Of a stretch of 41,124 nucleotides of DNA, positions 40,701-41,124 are shown piece after piece. The notes beneath the pieces are model-generated. The model was not told the origin of the DNA. It made no database searches and saw only the letters and a program-made list of their open reading frames with translations. The translations under genes and the position numbers were made by a program. Source of the stretch: Actinomycetes bacterium (GTDB taxonomy: Bacteria > Actinomycetota > Actinomycetes > Actinomycetales > Microbacteriaceae); NCBI GenBank assembly GCA_023386365.1, contig JAEWJX010000043.1, positions 1 to 41,124 of the forward strand, read 5' to 3'. Each line of letters starts with the position of its first letter. Position 1 is the stretch's first letter.

Positions 40701-40962
40701 CGCCACCAACGAGTCGGCTGTCGACGTGCAGGGCGACGACGTGCTCGCGCAGATCGCCAGAGAGCTTGTCGCAGTGATGCGCCGAGACGTGCGCACCGAC
40801 TGGACCGTGCGCGACGACGTGCGTGCCAAGCTGCGTTCATCCATCAAACGGCTGCTCGTGAAGTACAAGTACCCGCCGGACAAGCAGCCCGAAGCGATCA
40901 AGCTCGTCATGGACCAGATGGAGTCGATGGCGCCGCGTTATGCGGGCGATCGAGCCACGTAG
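37780..40962 (+). CDS. hsdR: Type I restriction enzyme subunit R (nuclease and translocase)
   Basis: Predicted 1060-aa subunit that translocates and cuts unmethylated DNA. PD-(D/E)xK nuclease: Asp142 in HRRFDIVLFVNG, Glu156 and Lys158 in LVIVELKRAG. SF2 motor: Walker A WHTQGSGKSME (301-311), DEAHRSHY (413-420), FTGTPI, and GALLMQTLARVNRTFKGK (motif VI). The C-terminal part (about 850-1060) binds the methylase core. ATG 37780 has AAAGGGG 5-6 nt upstream; GTG 37741 and ATG 37756 are weaker alternatives. All key residues are present, so the system should be active. The region after its stop holds no clear terminator. Confidence 0.95.
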   Translation: MTSLTEADWERDALETLAEPLGWRPVTGESIAPGSGERDTWDDLLIRPRLLDALRRLNPGMPGEYLQQAVAEIAGPKSQDATTENHRIHEYLVGGYPLSYFDSDGVEQNPRLRLLGADPSENDWLAVNQVTLRQGDVHRRFDIVLFVNGMPLVIVELKRAGSASTGVAPAHAQLQTYLRELPMVFRFCVLTLASDGLEAKYGTPFTPLNHFAPWNVDDDGAPLKQPRIEEGVSVEPIDDALNGLFNQERFLQLVRNFTAFDESADGLTKRIAKPHQYFAVTKAVGSTVQAVETNGKAGVVWHTQGSGKSMEMELYANLVSRHPKLKNPTVIVVTDRTELDGQLFQTFDQSLLLAEKPVQVRERAQLRDELRNRVTGGIYFTTLQKFGLTESEKQSGTQHPLLTDRRNVIVVVDEAHRSHYDDLDGYARHLRDALPNATLIAFTGTPISFAERDTRAVFGDYIDIYDLSRAVDDGATVPVYFEPRLIKVSFAAEATDENIDRAADEYTLGLDDTERARLEASVAVVNAVYGAPERIETLAADLVTHWEERRERMKPFLESPGKALIVGGTREICARLYSAIVDLRPDWHSDALDRGRIKVVYSGSASDSPPVSDHVRRDSENKAIKARLKDGSDELELVIVKDMMLTGFDAPPLHTLYLDRPLKGALLMQTLARVNRTFKGKQDGLLVAYAPLADNLAKALSEYTVSDQENKPIGRDVDEAVGIASDLVAQIREMLAGCDWRSIAAKGGSRAWRTAATTATNYLRDAANPLNAVELGAERLSAQYRTATGRLARAWALASGRVGLAELHDEIAFYEEVRVWMAKFDAAERQSRDEPIPEEISRLLGALVADSIAPGDVLDIYDAAGLPRLALDDLGPEFLAKAQAAPNAHLAIEALRRSLTDAGSAATRGNLVRQRAFSERIAEIMNRYTNQQLTSAEVIAELVELAKEVAAEASRGSHFSPPLSSDELAFYDAVATNESAVDVQGDDVLAQIARELVAVMRRDVRTDWTVRDDVRAKLRSSIKRLLVKYKYPPDKQPEAIKLVMDQMESMAPRYAGDRAT

Positions 40963-41053
40963 CCCGACGCGGACCCTGGAGCCGGTAGGTCGATCGTCGA
41001 CAGTCTTCGGCGCCCGATTACCCCCACTTCACGGCACCCTCTCACCTCACCAG

Positions 41054-41103
41054 TTGACTTCCGGGAGCGCTCCCGGATACGCTCCTCAACAATTCCGGGA
41101 GCG
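41054..41103 (+). promoter_or_regulatory. Promoter with CebR-type operator at the window end
   Basis: TTGACT (41054-41059) and TACGCT (41078-41083) are separated by exactly the 18-bp perfect palindrome at 41060-41077, whose core is GGGAGCGCTCCC. A second half-site TTCCGGGAGCG lies at 41093-41103. GGGAGCGCTCCC is the core of the CebR operator (cellobiose repressor of actinobacteria). The regulated gene begins beyond the window. From the hsdR stop to this promoter (40963-41053) I see no gene. Confidence 0.8.
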
Positions 41104-41124
41104 GGGCCCCGCGCCGGAGTGGGG

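Noticed and set aside
1..41124. CRISPR array, rRNA genes, insertion sequences, phage integrase
   Set aside because: No regular short repeats with unique spacers, no rRNA, no transposase or integrase motifs were seen; the accessory block has no visible mobility gene.

Overview
The window is GC-rich DNA, roughly 65-70% by eye, with strong G/C at third codon positions, many GTG starts and frequent start/stop overlaps. It also has at least nine promoters whose -10 hexamer lies 6-7 nt before the start codon, the spacing of leaderless mRNAs. Together with its own family of intergenic hairpin repeats (consensus ends GGTTGAGTAGCG and GTCGAAACC), this points to a high-GC actinobacterium, most likely Microbacteriaceae. 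The genus cannot be fixed from the sequence alone.

Left part (1-22 kb) is metabolic chromosome. It opens with an alpha-glucoside/maltodextrin-type locus on the minus strand: a LacI regulator (3242-4249), a GH13 glucosidase (1409-3094) and a sugar-binding lipoprotein (21-1364), with GCAAG-type operators in front of the enzyme and regulator. A UbiA-like prenyltransferase and a small lipoprotein follow on the plus strand. Next comes a minus-strand operon of two alpha/beta hydrolases and a DHA2-type exporter, then a VOC protein, an LLM flavin oxidoreductase, a Ser/Thr kinase with a GAF-like C-terminus, and a nitronate monooxygenase-like protein. A complete galactoside locus occupies 13.0-19.4 kb: GH42 beta-galactosidase, two ABC permeases and a binding protein, controlled from a promoter carrying two copies of TGTGNACGTNCACA, with a divergent LacI gene. 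Two membrane proteins and a MazEF-like toxin-antitoxin pair close this part. Six full copies and one half copy of the hairpin repeat lie between 8.7 and 21.2 kb and none elsewhere. In two genes a copy supplies the last codons and the stop.

Right part (about 21.9-41.0 kb) is accessory and defence-like. In order it holds a NERD-domain membrane protein, a 38-codon gene with its own promoter, SD and terminator, a structured segment with tRNA-like arms in front of an SPFH/band-7 gene, an HNH nuclease with an SRA-like middle region, a MutT-type Nudix protein, and a frameshifted remnant of the membrane protein at 19.5 kb. Then comes a minus-strand operon of a DUF2130 coiled-coil putative nuclease, a 1113-aa SNF2/RapA-type helicase and a HelD/UvrD-type helicase. 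Divergent from it, across a perfect 20-bp palindrome, is a type I restriction-modification operon (hsdM, hsdS, hsdR) led by an unusual 658-aa protein that looks like a catalytically dead HsdM joined to an HsdS-like half.

The last 70 bases carry a promoter whose 18-nt spacer is exactly a perfect palindrome with core GGGAGCGCTCCC, matching the known CebR box. The gene it controls lies beyond the window. The best candidates for something new are the tRNA-like RNA next to the SPFH gene, the DUF2130-SNF2-HelD operon, and the fused dead-HsdM/HsdS protein.
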